Shown piece by piece: positions 17,589 to 27,852 of a DNA stretch of 64,000 nt (positions are counted from its first letter, which is position 1; every line of letters starts with the position of its first letter). The translations under genes were made by a program, and so were the position numbers. The stretch spans positions 1 through 64,000 of the forward strand of contig NZ_SLVB01000016.1 in assembly GCF_004341845.1 (NCBI RefSeq). Reading direction: 5' to 3'. The notes beneath the pieces are model-generated. The model saw only the letters and a program-made list of their open reading frames with translations, made no database searches and was not told the DNA's origin. This DNA is from Novosphingobium sp. PhB165 (GTDB taxonomy: Bacteria; Pseudomonadota; Alphaproteobacteria; Sphingomonadales; Sphingomonadaceae).

Positions 17589-17846
17589 ATGTTTACGCAG
17601 CTCAACCCCACTGTTCCTTTGCATGTCGTCGGCAAGGGCGACGGCTACGCGATCGGGATCATCGACTATGGCCAGGAACACAACCTGATATGGGTCACCG
17701 CGCTCGACAGTTCGGGTGAGATTTGGTGCGCGCCGAATGCGACCGTCCGGCTTGGGAAGAACTGGACGATGGGCCGGCAGGAAAATCCGCTCATTACCCA
17801 GCACAAGATCGCCGAACGAACAGCGGAGCCGCGCTCGGCCTGCTGA
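17589..17846 (+). CDS. Conserved small protein of unknown function
   Basis: An 85-residue protein beginning MFTQLNPTVPLHVVGKGDGY, with YGQEHNLIWVTALDSSGEIW and RLGKNWTMGR. Proteins with this beta-rich pattern occur on sphingomonad plasmids without known function. A CCGGAGAG purine run lies 9-10 bases ahead of the ATG. It probably shares a transcript with the CsbD-like gene upstream. Confidence 0.65.
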   Translation: MFTQLNPTVPLHVVGKGDGYAIGIIDYGQEHNLIWVTALDSSGEIWCAPNATVRLGKNWTMGRQENPLITQHKIAERTAEPRSAC

Positions 17847-17949
17847 TAACTCATTGATCGGAAGTGACAGGGAGAGTTCGTTCAGCATCCCACGCTGCGC
17901 TTGACCGCGGTCAGGATCCACCCGGTATCCTGCCGGCTAGTCTGCACAA

Positions 17950-18714
17950 TCAGGCAGACCCCATGTATCTGCCGCCATTGACGCTGATGGTCTGGCCGGT
18001 GATGTAACCAGCGTCGGGCGAAGCGAGGTAGGCACAAGCGGCAGCGATGTCCTCGCCAACCCCCAGACGGCCGACCGGTATCGTCTTTCCAAATGCTTCC
18101 ATATCGAGCGTTGTCGCACGGCGCAGCATTGGCGTGTCGATGGACCCTGGGGGGACCATATTGAAGGTGACGCCGCTCTTGCCGAATTCGAGGGCCAGCG
18201 CCTTGGTCAGTCCGAGCAAGCCGCCTTTACTGGCGACATAGTGAGCCTGGCTAGGCGAGCCGCTCTGAGTCGAGGAGGATGTGATGTTGATGACCCGGCC
18301 CCACCCGGCATCCAGCATCGCGGGCAGCATCTCGCGGATGCACAGGTGCGGTCCTGTCAGGTTGATGCGCAGCATCTCCTCCCACATGGCGACGTCCTGA
18401 TCGAAATACCGGACATGTGGGCCGATCCCGGCATTGTTGACAAGAATGTCGATCGGGCCGAGCGCGGTTCGGGTCTCATCCGCTGCCGCCTTGATCGCGG
18501 CCTCATCGGCGCAATCGACGGCGAGGGCGATGGCGGCATCGCCAGCATCGGTGATGCCCTTTGCGGTTTCGGCTGCGGCATCGCCATTGATATCCCATAC
18601 CGCCACTTTGGCGCCGTCGCGAGCGAAGCGCTCAGCGATTGACCGCCCCATGCCCGAGCCAGCGCCGGTGACGACGGCGACTTTCCCGTTAAGCGGTGCG
18701 GGGATCATTTTCAT
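17950..18714 (-). CDS. Short-chain dehydrogenase/reductase
   Basis: A 254-residue classical SDR. The cofactor motif TGAGSGMG is near the N-terminus; NNAG at about residue 90, the catalytic serine in SSTQSG, and YVASK (Tyr/Lys pair) are all present. The C-terminus has ITGQTISVNGG, as in FabG-like members. Substrate is unknown. The ATG at 18714 has AGGAGAG five bases upstream. The divergence from the plasmid block and the neighbouring carboxymuconolactone-decarboxylase-like gene in the same direction suggest a small catabolic operon of 18886-19470 followed by this gene. Confidence 0.85.
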   Translation of the reverse strand: MKMIPAPLNGKVAVVTGAGSGMGRSIAERFARDGAKVAVWDINGDAAAETAKGITDAGDAAIALAVDCADEAAIKAAADETRTALGPIDILVNNAGIGPHVRYFDQDVAMWEEMLRINLTGPHLCIREMLPAMLDAGWGRVINITSSSTQSGSPSQAHYVASKGGLLGLTKALALEFGKSGVTFNMVPPGSIDTPMLRRATTLDMEAFGKTIPVGRLGVGEDIAAACAYLASPDAGYITGQTISVNGGRYMGSA

Positions 18715-18885
18715 CTGTTCTCTCCTCGGGGTGAGTGCATTTTTTCGCCGGATGCAAAAGCTGCCGGTGCTTGTCCGCGAAGGCGACAATGTATGCACCT
18801 GCGCCTTCAGGCCACCGGCCCCGCTTTTTCAGCGCCACCGCGATGGGATGATTGGGAAATCGATCAAGCCTGTGGCCCCCCGCTC

Positions 18886-19470
18886 TCAGCGCCTGCGCAA
18901 TCCGGTGTTTCCCTCCAGCAGGTCGAAGCGCATTGTGTTGAATACCATCGCAGCCATGACGTATTGGCCGACAAGGCCCGGTAATTCCATGAGTTGCGGT
19001 TCGCTCCAGCGACTGGCCAGCACCTCCCACGTGGCGTCGGCAATGGCATAGTCACCCATCAGCTCTTCCACCGCGCGCACAATTGCCCGATCGAAGTCAT
19101 CCCAGCCCTCAGCATCCGAGCCTTGGGTAACGCGTTCGACTTCCACGTCCGAAAGTCCGGCCTGTTTGCCATATACGAGGTGCTGCCCCCATTCGTAGGG
19201 CGTTCGCGACAGCCACGCGACCCGCAGCACCGCCAGTTCTCGTTCGCGCGCAGGGATGCAGCCGCCTCGGCCAAGTTCGTTGCCCAATTGCAACTGAGCC
19301 CGGTACAGCCCGGGATGTTTGAACATGATGCCGAAGATGGACGGAATGTCCGACATGTCGATGGCTTCGACGTTGGAGAAAGTCTCCGCGATCAGCTGCC
19401 GTGCCTCATCGGTAAACTCGTGCGGGTCCAGCGGGGTGATGCGGGGATTTCCCGAAACTTGCGCGTGCAT
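18886..19470 (-). CDS. Carboxymuconolactone decarboxylase (AhpD-like) family protein
   Basis: A 194-residue all-helical protein of the CMD/AhpD-like superfamily, with RERELAVLRVAWLSRTPYEW and GQHLVYGKQAGLSDVEVERV. The catalytic CxxC of AhpD is absent; in its place is EWGQH, as in the decarboxylase-like branch, so a peroxiredoxin-reductase role is unlikely. It lies 171 bp upstream of the SDR gene in the same direction and is probably part of the same aromatic or lactone catabolic set. Confidence 0.82.
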   Translation of the reverse strand: MHAQVSGNPRITPLDPHEFTDEARQLIAETFSNVEAIDMSDIPSIFGIMFKHPGLYRAQLQLGNELGRGGCIPARERELAVLRVAWLSRTPYEWGQHLVYGKQAGLSDVEVERVTQGSDAEGWDDFDRAIVRAVEELMGDYAIADATWEVLASRWSEPQLMELPGLVGQYVMAAMVFNTMRFDLLEGNTGLRRR

Positions 19471-19951
19471 CGATGTCGAAATGCGTCGGACCGGATTGAA
19501 TGCGGTGGTCGTTCATTGTGGCCTTCTTGAAACCGAGAAATCCCGCTCAGACGAGCCTGGCAAGCGCCTCCGCCCGGAACGGCGACAAGTGTATCGAGGG
19601 GGCCGCGGGTCCATCCAGAATTGCGACATCAACGACATGAAGCAAGCCGCACATCGCTACTGAGGAAGCAGGCCGGGCACACGCCTGCCGCAAATATTGG
19701 CGTAGCGCTGCGCGAACAGGCACGCCCGCCACCCGATCGGCACAGTGGTCCCTCATTTCATTTAAAACGCAGGCGGCGTGAGAGATCTGCAGATGAAAGC
19801 GCAACCCGATAACGTTCGCGGCGATTTCGATCGATCCATTTCAGGACGGCATCATTATTTTGAACGGTCCCCGCGCACGATATGTTGCGCTTGAGCGAGG
19901 AATGAAGGAGAGTACCCAAACCAATAAAATATTCGGGCACTCGTACAACCA
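19471..19951. other. Intergenic stretch between divergent genes
   Basis: About 480 bp between the leftward CMD-like gene and rightward mucR. No gene could be supported. An AT-rich part near 19845-19945 just upstream of mucR is a likely promoter zone. Confidence 0.4.
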
Positions 19952-20554
19952 ATGGCAGACGAATCTCTTCTTTCTCTCGCTGCAGACATCATCACCGCAC
20001 ATGTCAGAAACAATTCTGTGCCGTCGGATCAGCTCACGCAATTGATCGAGACGGTCTACGGATCGCTCGCCGGTCTCGGCAAGACACCCGAGCCCGCCGT
20101 GGAAGCGCCGCGTGAACCGGCCGTCTCGATCCGCGCTTCGGTAAAACCGGACGGGATCGTCTGTCTGGAATGCGGATCGAAGTTCAAGATGATCAAACGG
20201 CACCTCACCACCGACCACCAGCTGACGGTTGAGGAATATCGCCGCCGCTGGAACCTGCCGGCGAGCTATCCGACGATTGCCCCCGACTACGCCGAGCGGC
20301 GCCGCGAGCTTGCCAAGACGATTGGTCTCGGCCGCAAGAAGGGCAGCAAAGTCGCCGTCAAGGCCAAGGCGCAAAAAGTCGCACCGGTGGCCGCAGAACT
20401 CGCCCCTGAACCTGCAGCCGTGATGGCTCCCGAGCCGGAAGGATTGAACCCCACCGCCCTTCCCGCAGCAAAGGCCAATCCGGCGAGCGCGAAGAAGACG
20501 CCGACAAAGGCGAAAGCAGCCCCGCGCAAGAAGCTTGGGATTGCGGCCGAGTAA
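19952..20554 (+). CDS. mucR: MucR/Ros-type zinc-finger regulator
   Basis: A 200-residue protein. Residues 1-50 are the conserved MucR N-terminus (MADESLLSLAADIITAHVRN, LIETVYGSLAGL). The zinc finger follows, CLECGSKFKMIKRHLTTDH, with two Cys and two His, then EYRRRWNLPASYPTIAPDYAERR. The C-terminal 65 residues are an Ala/Pro/Lys-rich tail, longer than in standard MucR (about 140 residues). MucR proteins bind AT-rich DNA and act as silencers and regulators of exopolysaccharide, virulence and mobile genes, so this one may control the AT-rich promoters of this element. Confidence 0.88.
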   Translation: MADESLLSLAADIITAHVRNNSVPSDQLTQLIETVYGSLAGLGKTPEPAVEAPREPAVSIRASVKPDGIVCLECGSKFKMIKRHLTTDHQLTVEEYRRRWNLPASYPTIAPDYAERRRELAKTIGLGRKKGSKVAVKAKAQKVAPVAAELAPEPAAVMAPEPEGLNPTALPAAKANPASAKKTPTKAKAAPRKKLGIAAE

Positions 20555-20709
20555 ATAACCGGCCGCACCGTACGGGAGCGCTCGATCCCCCGCTCCCGTA
20601 CGCGACAACCAATGCCGACGCGTGCCGCAGCCGTTCGCGGCGGCCCCAACCGCACTCCGCGGCCTAACCGGCAAATTTTTCCCATTGAATCAACGTTATA
20701 CTTTTCTCA

Positions 20710-21507
20710 ATGGCGACGGAAACAATCCTCATCGTCAACGGAAAAGCACGAATGACTACCACACCCTCCGGCGAAGCCATTGTTGAAATCCCGCAGGACG
20801 CGCCGCGCCGGGTCAATCTTCTGGGCCTGGACAAGATTACATTGGCAGCGCTCGGCGCAGGCGTCGTCAACCTAGTGGGCGGAGCAACCGCCGTTCGCGC
20901 TTGGCTCTACGATCTCGGCTTGCGGTACTACGACCAGTTCGGCGTGATCTTCGGCCTTCCGGAGGGAAGTTTCGATTTATCCAGCGCCCGGTTGATATCC
21001 AAGGGCTGGGAGATCGTGCTCGACTCGTCCCAGAGCAATGCGCTATACGCATTCCTGATCCCACCAGTCGCTCTTTATGTCGCCCTGTTCTACGGTTTTG
21101 CAGGCTTCGTCAGTGAGAAATTCAGCTCGCGCCCCGAGCGAGTACGGGATTTCTTTCGCGTGGAACGGCGTATTGGCATCATGGCGGTCATCGCCGTGTT
21201 ATTTTTGCTCACTGCGGGTCTCTCCTGGGCACTGCGCTTGGCAATTTACGAACTTCCGAGCGCTGCCAAGATGGCAGGGCAGAACGATGCGTGGGTCAAG
21301 CGGACCGAGGTGAGGGACGCAACGTGCATCCAGTGCAATTACTATGGCCATGACGCGGTCAAGGGTGTTGCCCTCGTGTCCAATGGCAAGTTCATCTTCG
21401 TGGCAAAGCGCACCGGCGGCGTCGCACAAATTCCGCTCGAAGGCTTCAGCTCCCGTTTCCTCCAGCCGCTTGCAATCGAACCGGACAAGTCGGCGGCCAA
21501 GAAGTGA
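20710..21507 (+). CDS. Membrane protein of unknown function
   Basis: A 265-residue protein with probably three membrane segments: one near residues 45-65, one at ALYAFLIPPVALYVALFYGF, and one at IMAVIAVLFLLTAGLSWALRL. A soluble C-terminal domain of about 80 residues follows, with the pair CIQC. No family was recognised. The start lacks a good ribosome site and lies just downstream of an AT-rich stretch. It is isolated between mucR and a pseudogene. Confidence 0.6.
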   Translation: MATETILIVNGKARMTTTPSGEAIVEIPQDAPRRVNLLGLDKITLAALGAGVVNLVGGATAVRAWLYDLGLRYYDQFGVIFGLPEGSFDLSSARLISKGWEIVLDSSQSNALYAFLIPPVALYVALFYGFAGFVSEKFSSRPERVRDFFRVERRIGIMAVIAVLFLLTAGLSWALRLAIYELPSAAKMAGQNDAWVKRTEVRDATCIQCNYYGHDAVKGVALVSNGKFIFVAKRTGGVAQIPLEGFSSRFLQPLAIEPDKSAAKK

Positions 21508-21595
21508 TCCCGGCCCGAATAGACCAGGCCAAAGCCTGAGACCGTTGACTCTCTGACAGGATGGCTCGGCCCTTCGCGGCCGGGTCATCAAGGAC

Positions 21596-22967
21596 ATGGG
21601 AGTGCCAAAAGGCAGCGTCATTTGTCAGATCATGCGCGGCCCCGATCGGTGGGATTATCGCGGCATGGCAAAATCACCTCACACTCTCGTCCGCGAACGG
21701 ATTGTTCAGGCAACGGAGAAGACACAGAGCGATTTGTCCGACTTGCGACATCATCAAGATCGCCGCCGATTATGCCGCCAGATACGCCGTGCTAAGCACG
21801 CCGTATGGATCCAGCGAGTCCAGGCGTGACCTCGGCGAACAACTGCGGCGAGAATTTATCGGCCGCATGGCCCATTGGGAGGATGTCTTCTTAGGCGTGA
21901 GCGACGATCTGGTTCCCACAGATCCCGTCGCAGTAATGCTGGAGGCGGAGCTTGGAGTTGAAGAGACGACGGACCGCATCCTTGTCGCGATGAAGCTGGG
22001 GGAGCGGAAGGAACGTCCGATCATTTTGCCGGAAGACAGTGACGACGGGCTGACCTGGGTCTCCAGGACGGCGTCCGGCATCAACAGCGGAGACGACAGC
22101 CGCTTCAGCGTGCCCGACCGCATCACCTTACTGATGCCTTCGCCCTGCCTCAGCAGCGAGGGCCAGATATTACAGGCGTCGATACGCGCGGCATCGAGAG
22201 CGTGCCGCAACGACGCGACCTTGCCGAATATGCCGAAAACGATCGCACACTCATCGTGCTTTGTTCGAAATTCGACGACGAACCTGCCGCGACAATAAAG
22301 CGCCACCTTCTCGAATCGATGGAAAGCGGTTCCGATGCGCATCGCACACACCGTCAATGTCCTCGTCTTGGCACGCGGAGATGAGCCCCTCGAGATGCTC
22401 AACTCCGGCGAACCCGTGCAATCACGCCTCGAAGGATATGCCCTGCGTCGTCGCGACGTCGAGCAGGTCCTTGTCGGCGCCGATCCGCCCGAGACCCCTG
22501 TTCACTTCTTCGATGCCAGAAACGACGAGCCACAAAAAATCTGGAAGACGCTGCGTGCCCAGATTGCCGAAATGCGCGGCGTCTATCGTGCACGCGCGCC
22601 GGCCGCAGCGGAAGATGTAGCCAATCTCCTCCGGAACGTCGACGACGTCAGGGCGGCCGAGGCGCGCCGCGATGTCGAGCACGAAGTCGAGCGGATACTC
22701 GAACATATTGCCCTCCTGACACCGAGTTCGCGACCCGATGTTCTCGTAACCGAGCCAAATTCGGCTGCAAAGCTCACAGCGCTACGGTCAAGGCGCCAGC
22801 TACGAGCGCGACATCACCAACCAGTGGATAGACTGATTTGGCCAATCCGCCGAAGCTAGCAATGCAGCGCGTTCGATCGACGCACGATTGCAGGATCTAT
22901 GGAGTTCCATCCTTCTGGGAGCGGAACGCGCAGCCTTGGACACAAAAACGGAAATGCACTGACAGCA
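21596..22967 (+). pseudogene. Remnant of a large GTPase/dynamin-like protein
   Basis: Coherent protein sequence continues through at least four frame changes or stops. The pieces in order are DIIKIAADYAARYAVLSTPYG to DDGLTWVSRTASGIN (about 21745-22130), ITGVDTRGIESVPQRRDLAE with RTLIVLCSKFDDEP (about 22165-22330), VNVLVLARGDEPLEML with EGYALRRRDVEQVLVG (about 22335-22720), and YERDITNQWID, a stop, then SIDARLQDLWSSILLGAERA (about 22803-22967). DTRG and SKFD look like the G3 and G4 motifs of a GTPase. Dynamin-like and other large NTPases of this style are known from membrane remodelling and phage defence. Which kind this was cannot be told. Confidence 0.6.
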
Positions 22968-23541
22968 CCGCGGGCCGACTTCCACGAGACCCCACAGCCT
23001 TGTTTCGTGACCCAAGACGACCGGCTCGCAGATCAAGCATTTTCGATCATCCTGATCGCGATAGCTTCCGACCCTAACGCTTCAAAAATGTGCAGCGGCA
23101 TGGGCAATAAAGGCCCAATCACCCTCAGCACCGGCAGTGAATCGAACAAGACCTTGTATTGCCGGTGTACCTGTAAGCCCGGCAAAGATGTTCGGCTCCT
23201 TCGGCGTTGAGAGCCTCAACAATGCGGACGCTCCGATTTATAGTAGAGTTTGGGCGGGCGCGGCACTGGAAAGGTTCGGTCGAGCACTTGGTTTCGGCGT
23301 GGCCCGCTTTGTCCAGCCTCTGAGGTGATCGGGTAAAAGCACAATTTCGTGTTGCATCTTCGCCACAACTTAAGCTGCAAATTGATCAGACGAGCATTTG
23401 CCATTGAAAGCTTGCATCCGCGGCGCGAAAAATCCCGTCATGGCAATCCACTGCATCTACGCAGCGCGTTTTCCACATCTGGGTGCACGGCTGTCTGGTC
23501 ACGCTTCCCGCCGTGAGCCCAAAGGCGACAGGGGACACAAC
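22968..23541. other. Stretch between pseudogene and TonB receptor
   Basis: No gene was supported. The right part must hold the promoter of the TonB-dependent receptor. Further pseudogene debris is possible but not recognisable. Confidence 0.4.
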
Positions 23542-26511
23542 TTGAAAATAAACCTTCATAAGGCCGCCTTGTGCGGCGCGACAGGTCTTTCGGCCCTCAT
23601 CATGCTCTGCGGCCCCGCCTACGCCCAGAACACCACTCCTCCCGCAGAAGACGAAGCCTCCGCTGGCGAAGCCATTGTCGTCACCGGCTCTCGTATCCAA
23701 CGCCGCAGCGTCGATACGCTTGAGCCAACTATTATTGTCGGCTCGGATCTGTTCGAAAACCGCGGCTTCACCAACGCAGGCGACGCCCTCCGGACAATTC
23801 CCGCCTTCGGTCCGCCGGCAGGCAGCGGTGTCGGCACTCAGGCCGGCAGCTTCGGCTCGGGCCAGACGTTTATCGACTTCTTCGGCCTGGGGTCGCAGCG
23901 CACTCTGACGCTGGTCAACAGCCGTCGTTTCGTCAGCTCAAACACCACGTCGATCTTCGGCCCCGTGGCCGCTGGTTCGCAGGTGGACTTCAACACCATT
24001 CCGACGCTTGCCATCGACCGGCTTGAAACCGTGGCTGTGGGCGGTGCGCCAATCTATGGCTCGGATGCAATCGCCGGCACCGTCAATATCCTGCTCAAGC
24101 AGAAGTATCAGGGCGTCAAGCTGGATGCCCAGACAGGGATTGCCGACGAGGGCGACGCTGCTTCGTATCGCTTGGGCATTCTTGCCGGCACCAGCTTCGG
24201 CGGCGGCCGTGGCAACATAGTCGGTTCTTTTGAATGGAATAAGCAGGAAGGCCTGCTCTATTCTGACCGCGCGCGCACTGCTGCTGGCCTGTCCTACGCG
24301 GCTCCCAACGGCGCCAGCCAGTACAGCCAGGTCCTTATCAAGGATCGCCGCATCCCTGCGTTGTCCCAGTACGGCGCGCCAACCTCGATCGACAGCGCAC
24401 CCGGCTTCGGCGGAGAAATCCTCGATGCCTCCGGCAACGCGCTGGTCTTCGATGCCAAAGGCAATCTGACCCCGCTCGACTTCGGCGATCAACATCCTGG
24501 AATCAACTCGTCGGGCGGTAATGGCCTGAGTCTTGTCCCGCTAACCAACCTGCTGTCCCCGACGGAACGATACCTCGGCTACATACATGGCGATTACGAA
24601 GTCACCGACCACATCAAGGTCTTTGCCGAGTTCAACTACGCTCGGTCGAAGGGTACCGAACTGCGTGCGCAGCCAGTTTACAATACGTGGCTGTTCGACG
24701 ATGCCGGCACCCCTGATGGCAACCTCATAATTCCGCTCTCGAATCCATTCCTTTCGCCCGCCGCGCGCGCAACCATCGCTTCGCAGCTTCCGGCTGGCCA
24801 GGATTACTTCTATCTCGGCCGCGCAAACACCGACATTACTGCGGGCGTTGGCAGTACAACTGTCGAATTGTACCGCATCACGGGCGGTCTCGAGGGCGAT
24901 TTCTCGATTGGCGCGCATAACTTCAAGTGGGAAGTGGTCGGCAACTACGGACGTTCGCATACGAACGGTAGCAGCCGTGAACTCGTCCAGCAGAACTTCG
25001 AGAACGCCCTTGCCGGCTGCACCGGTGCGAGCTCGCCACTCGCGACGATCAGCAGCACCTGCGTACCCTTCAATCCGTTCGGTAACCAGAACGGTCCAGA
25101 AGTCGCCGACTACATCACCACCGTCGCCCATCCGACCGCGACCAATGAGGAATGGGTGGTCACTGCCGATGTCACCGGCGACCTGTTCAATACCTGGGCG
25201 GGCGGTGTCGACTTCGCGCTGGGCTACGAACATCGTAATGAAAAGGCCAGGTTCGATCCGGGCGAATTCTTCTACGGCATCCCCGATCCGACCGATCCGA
25301 CTGCGGACCGTGGGCAGTACGGCCGATCGATTCCGATCGATCCGGTTCGCGGCAGCTACAACACCGACGAGGTCTTCGGCGAGTTGAACGTTCCGCTCAT
25401 TTCGCCGGAAATGGGCCTGTCGTTCCTGCGTTCCGCCGAACTCCACACGGCGGGCCGTTACGTCAACAACTCGCTGGCTGGTAGCGACTTCACCTGGACC
25501 GCCGGCGGCAAGATCAACTTCATCGAAGATTTCGGGATTCGCGGCAACTTCACCCGTTCAATCCGCGCGCCTGCAATCACCGAGTTGTTCAACCCGTCCA
25601 GCGCCATTTTCACCACTGCAGAAGATCCCTGCGATTCCCGGTTTATCACGACCGGCCCTAACCCCGCGAACCGCGCGGCCAATTGCGCCGCCGCGGGTCT
25701 TCCGGCGAATTTCACGTCGAATATCGTCGACTTCACCAGCCGTGGTTCGCTTTCAGGCAATACCGATCTTGAAAACGAGAAGGCAAACAGCTGGACCGTG
25801 GGCCTGATCGTCACGCCAAAGGCCCTCCCGGGCTTCTCGCTGTCCGTCGATTGGGTGAATGTTTCGCTTAAGAATGCAATTGTCAGCCTCGATGCCGATC
25901 AGACGATGGCCGCGTGCTATGACGCGACCAGCTTCCCGAGCCCGGTCTGCTCGCAGATCGATCGCGGTGCAGACGGCCAGGTCGATTTCATTCGAACCGG
26001 CTATATCAATGCTGCGTCGTACAAGTATCGCGGTCTGTTGGCCGATCTTACGTATATCATCCAGACCCCGTTCCTCGGCGCTGACAGCTCGATCCTCTTG
26101 AAAGGCGGCTACCAGTACAACAGCAAACTGGAACAGCGTGTCGGCGTGGGAGACCTCGACGTTATCAGCGGCGGCGTTGGCTATCCCAAGCACAAGGGAA
26201 CCGCGAGCATCGCTTACAAGAATGGCGGATTTGGCGCATTCACCCAGATCCAGTATATCGGTAAGTCGCAAGTCGATCCTAATGCTGCGCCGAATACCTA
26301 CGAGTACCCCACCCGCAAGGCGGTGGCTTATGTGAGCGGCTCGTTGAGCTACGACATCAACGACAGCTACACGCTGCGCTTCATGGTGGACAACATCTTC
26401 GACACCAACGCGCCGTATCCTGCTCCCGCCGGTACCGACAATAGCGTCGTTACCTACTGGGACGGCATCCTGGGCCGCTACTTCAAGGTCGGCGTTTCCG
26501 CCAAATTCTGA
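23542..26511 (+). CDS. TonB-dependent outer-membrane receptor
   Basis: A 989-residue receptor. The signal peptide (KAALCGATGLSALIMLCG, cut after AYA-Q) is followed by a TonB-box-like EAIVVTGSRI, a plug domain (SVDTLEPTIIVG, FGLGSQRTLTLVNSRRFV, IDRLETVAVGGAPIYGSDAI) and a 22-strand-type barrel ending in phenylalanine (VGVSAKF). The substrate is unknown; such receptors of sphingomonads import sugars, peptides or aromatic compounds. I chose the TTG at 23542, which has AGGGGA eight bases upstream and starts directly at the signal peptide. The open frame extends to 23398, but those codons would place charged residues before the signal. A strong terminator follows the stop. Confidence 0.87.
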   Translation: MKINLHKAALCGATGLSALIMLCGPAYAQNTTPPAEDEASAGEAIVVTGSRIQRRSVDTLEPTIIVGSDLFENRGFTNAGDALRTIPAFGPPAGSGVGTQAGSFGSGQTFIDFFGLGSQRTLTLVNSRRFVSSNTTSIFGPVAAGSQVDFNTIPTLAIDRLETVAVGGAPIYGSDAIAGTVNILLKQKYQGVKLDAQTGIADEGDAASYRLGILAGTSFGGGRGNIVGSFEWNKQEGLLYSDRARTAAGLSYAAPNGASQYSQVLIKDRRIPALSQYGAPTSIDSAPGFGGEILDASGNALVFDAKGNLTPLDFGDQHPGINSSGGNGLSLVPLTNLLSPTERYLGYIHGDYEVTDHIKVFAEFNYARSKGTELRAQPVYNTWLFDDAGTPDGNLIIPLSNPFLSPAARATIASQLPAGQDYFYLGRANTDITAGVGSTTVELYRITGGLEGDFSIGAHNFKWEVVGNYGRSHTNGSSRELVQQNFENALAGCTGASSPLATISSTCVPFNPFGNQNGPEVADYITTVAHPTATNEEWVVTADVTGDLFNTWAGGVDFALGYEHRNEKARFDPGEFFYGIPDPTDPTADRGQYGRSIPIDPVRGSYNTDEVFGELNVPLISPEMGLSFLRSAELHTAGRYVNNSLAGSDFTWTAGGKINFIEDFGIRGNFTRSIRAPAITELFNPSSAIFTTAEDPCDSRFITTGPNPANRAANCAAAGLPANFTSNIVDFTSRGSLSGNTDLENEKANSWTVGLIVTPKALPGFSLSVDWVNVSLKNAIVSLDADQTMAACYDATSFPSPVCSQIDRGADGQVDFIRTGYINAASYKYRGLLADLTYIIQTPFLGADSSILLKGGYQYNSKLEQRVGVGDLDVISGGVGYPKHKGTASIAYKNGGFGAFTQIQYIGKSQVDPNAAPNTYEYPTRKAVAYVSGSLSYDINDSYTLRFMVDNIFDTNAPYPAPAGTDNSVVTYWDGILGRYFKVGVSAKF

Positions 26512-26530
26512 TCCGAACTGAATAAAAGCG

Positions 26531-26559
26531 AAAGGGCTCCGGTCAAACCGGAGCCCTTT
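26531..26559 (+). terminator. Rho-independent-type terminator of the TonB receptor gene
   Basis: A perfect 12-bp stem, AAAGGGCTCCGG (26531-26542) and CCGGAGCCCTTT (26548-26559), with loop TCAAA. It starts 20 bp after the stop codon and its descending arm ends in TTT. Confidence 0.85.
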
Positions 26560-26829
26560 CCATCAGACTTGAGTCCCGTCCTCGCTCCACGCCAACCGCC
26601 GGTGCGTCATGGCCGCCATCGATAGAGAGGAAAGCCAAGGGCATCTATCCGGCCGCAACATGGGCTGTAGTCCCAAAGGCGTCCGGATCCGCCGAATTGT
26701 CGTGTTGGAGAAACCGGGCTCGCCCGCCATGGAGCGCAACGACTGTCAGGCGCCATGCAAAACTGGGCCGGCGTATTGCCTCACGACGCAATGTTACCGG
26801 TCAAATTTGATGACGTGTCTACCCCGCAA

Positions 26830-27604
26830 TTACGGGCGAATCAGAAGGTCCTTGTAGCCTCCAAGCGCCATAGCCTTCGCCTGACGGGCAAGGCGGCGAA
26901 TGCGGGAGCGTAGCGAGTCGGATGGATGGTGCCAGTCGCGCTCGACGTTATCGGGTCCGACAAGGATGCTGGCGAGTTCGCGCTGACTGACGCCGTCGCA
27001 CAGAGCGTCATGCACGCGTAGCAGCAGGCTGCCACGTCCAATCGCCGGGTCGCGCGGATAGAGTGCCTTCCCAAACCGCCGATAGCGGTGCAGCGCAAGT
27101 AGCCGTCGCAGCGGCAAGACGCCCGCTTCCGCCCTCTCCATCCCGTCGAAGCAGAAGCGCAGCTGCACGGCGGCCTCTCCGCTGAGCGTGCCTGCAAGCA
27201 CGTCGAGCCGGATATGATGGGACCCATCCGACAGAACAGCGTACTCCCTGCCCGAAACGGAGCTAACGGCTGTGAGCCAGGGTCGGATCCGGTCGATGTT
27301 CAGGGCCCCCGGATCGCCGGGATGTCCCGGCTCTGCTTCGACAGAGAGTGTCGCAGGATCGCGATTCGCATGCCAGATTATCCGGGCCGAGAGACAATCC
27401 CGGTCCGGCGCTTCGGCGAAAGTGCAGCCCCCATTTCGAGGCGCTTGGCATCGGCCCGCGCGTCGCAGCCGAGGCTTGGACATACCAGGTGCGGTACTCT
27501 GGATCCCTGCGGAGCCACTCCCACATCAAACCGGCACGATCGGCATTTTTTAAATAGAGATAGCCTGTGGTATCCTGCCAATTAGGCAGCCCACCCGATC
27601 TCAT
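26830..27604 (-). pseudogene. DUF6499-DUF2285 element regulator, frameshifted
   Basis: The first part, from the ATG at 27604, is a DUF6499-like domain (LPNWQDTTGYLYLKNADRAG, MWEWLRRDPEYRTWY). The second part, one frame over and ending at 26830, is a DUF2285 domain (DPAIGRGSLLLRVHDALCDG, HPSDSLRSRIRRLARQA, ending GGYKDLL). Together they make the usual full-length protein of about 257 residues. The frames meet at a run of five C (27428-27432, five G on the coding strand). Removing one restores KWG-CTFAEAP. Such proteins are found in alphaproteobacterial integrative and conjugative elements and are thought to regulate excision or transfer. A sequencing error in the homopolymer would also explain the break. 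Confidence 0.75.
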
Positions 27605-27852
27605 TGGGACAATTGATTGGTTGAATTGAGCGAACGCGAAAAGAATTGAATTAACAAATTTTCACCGAAATGCAGACATTTTTTCCCCTTATGTGAATTC
27701 CCGAGGGTGCCGGCCGGGTGATATGACGATTTTGCGACAACACCTGCCGGATGGCGGCTTGAGAAACCGCTAGCCTGCACCCAACGAACAGGAAGGGCGA
27801 TCGCCGGACCTACGGTGACAAGTGACGCCGCCGAAGATCGTATAGTCGAACC

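Noticed and set aside
24541..25446. Long reverse frames within the TonB receptor gene
   Set aside because: They are antisense shadows of a G+C-rich coding sequence; the forward frame has complete family motifs.
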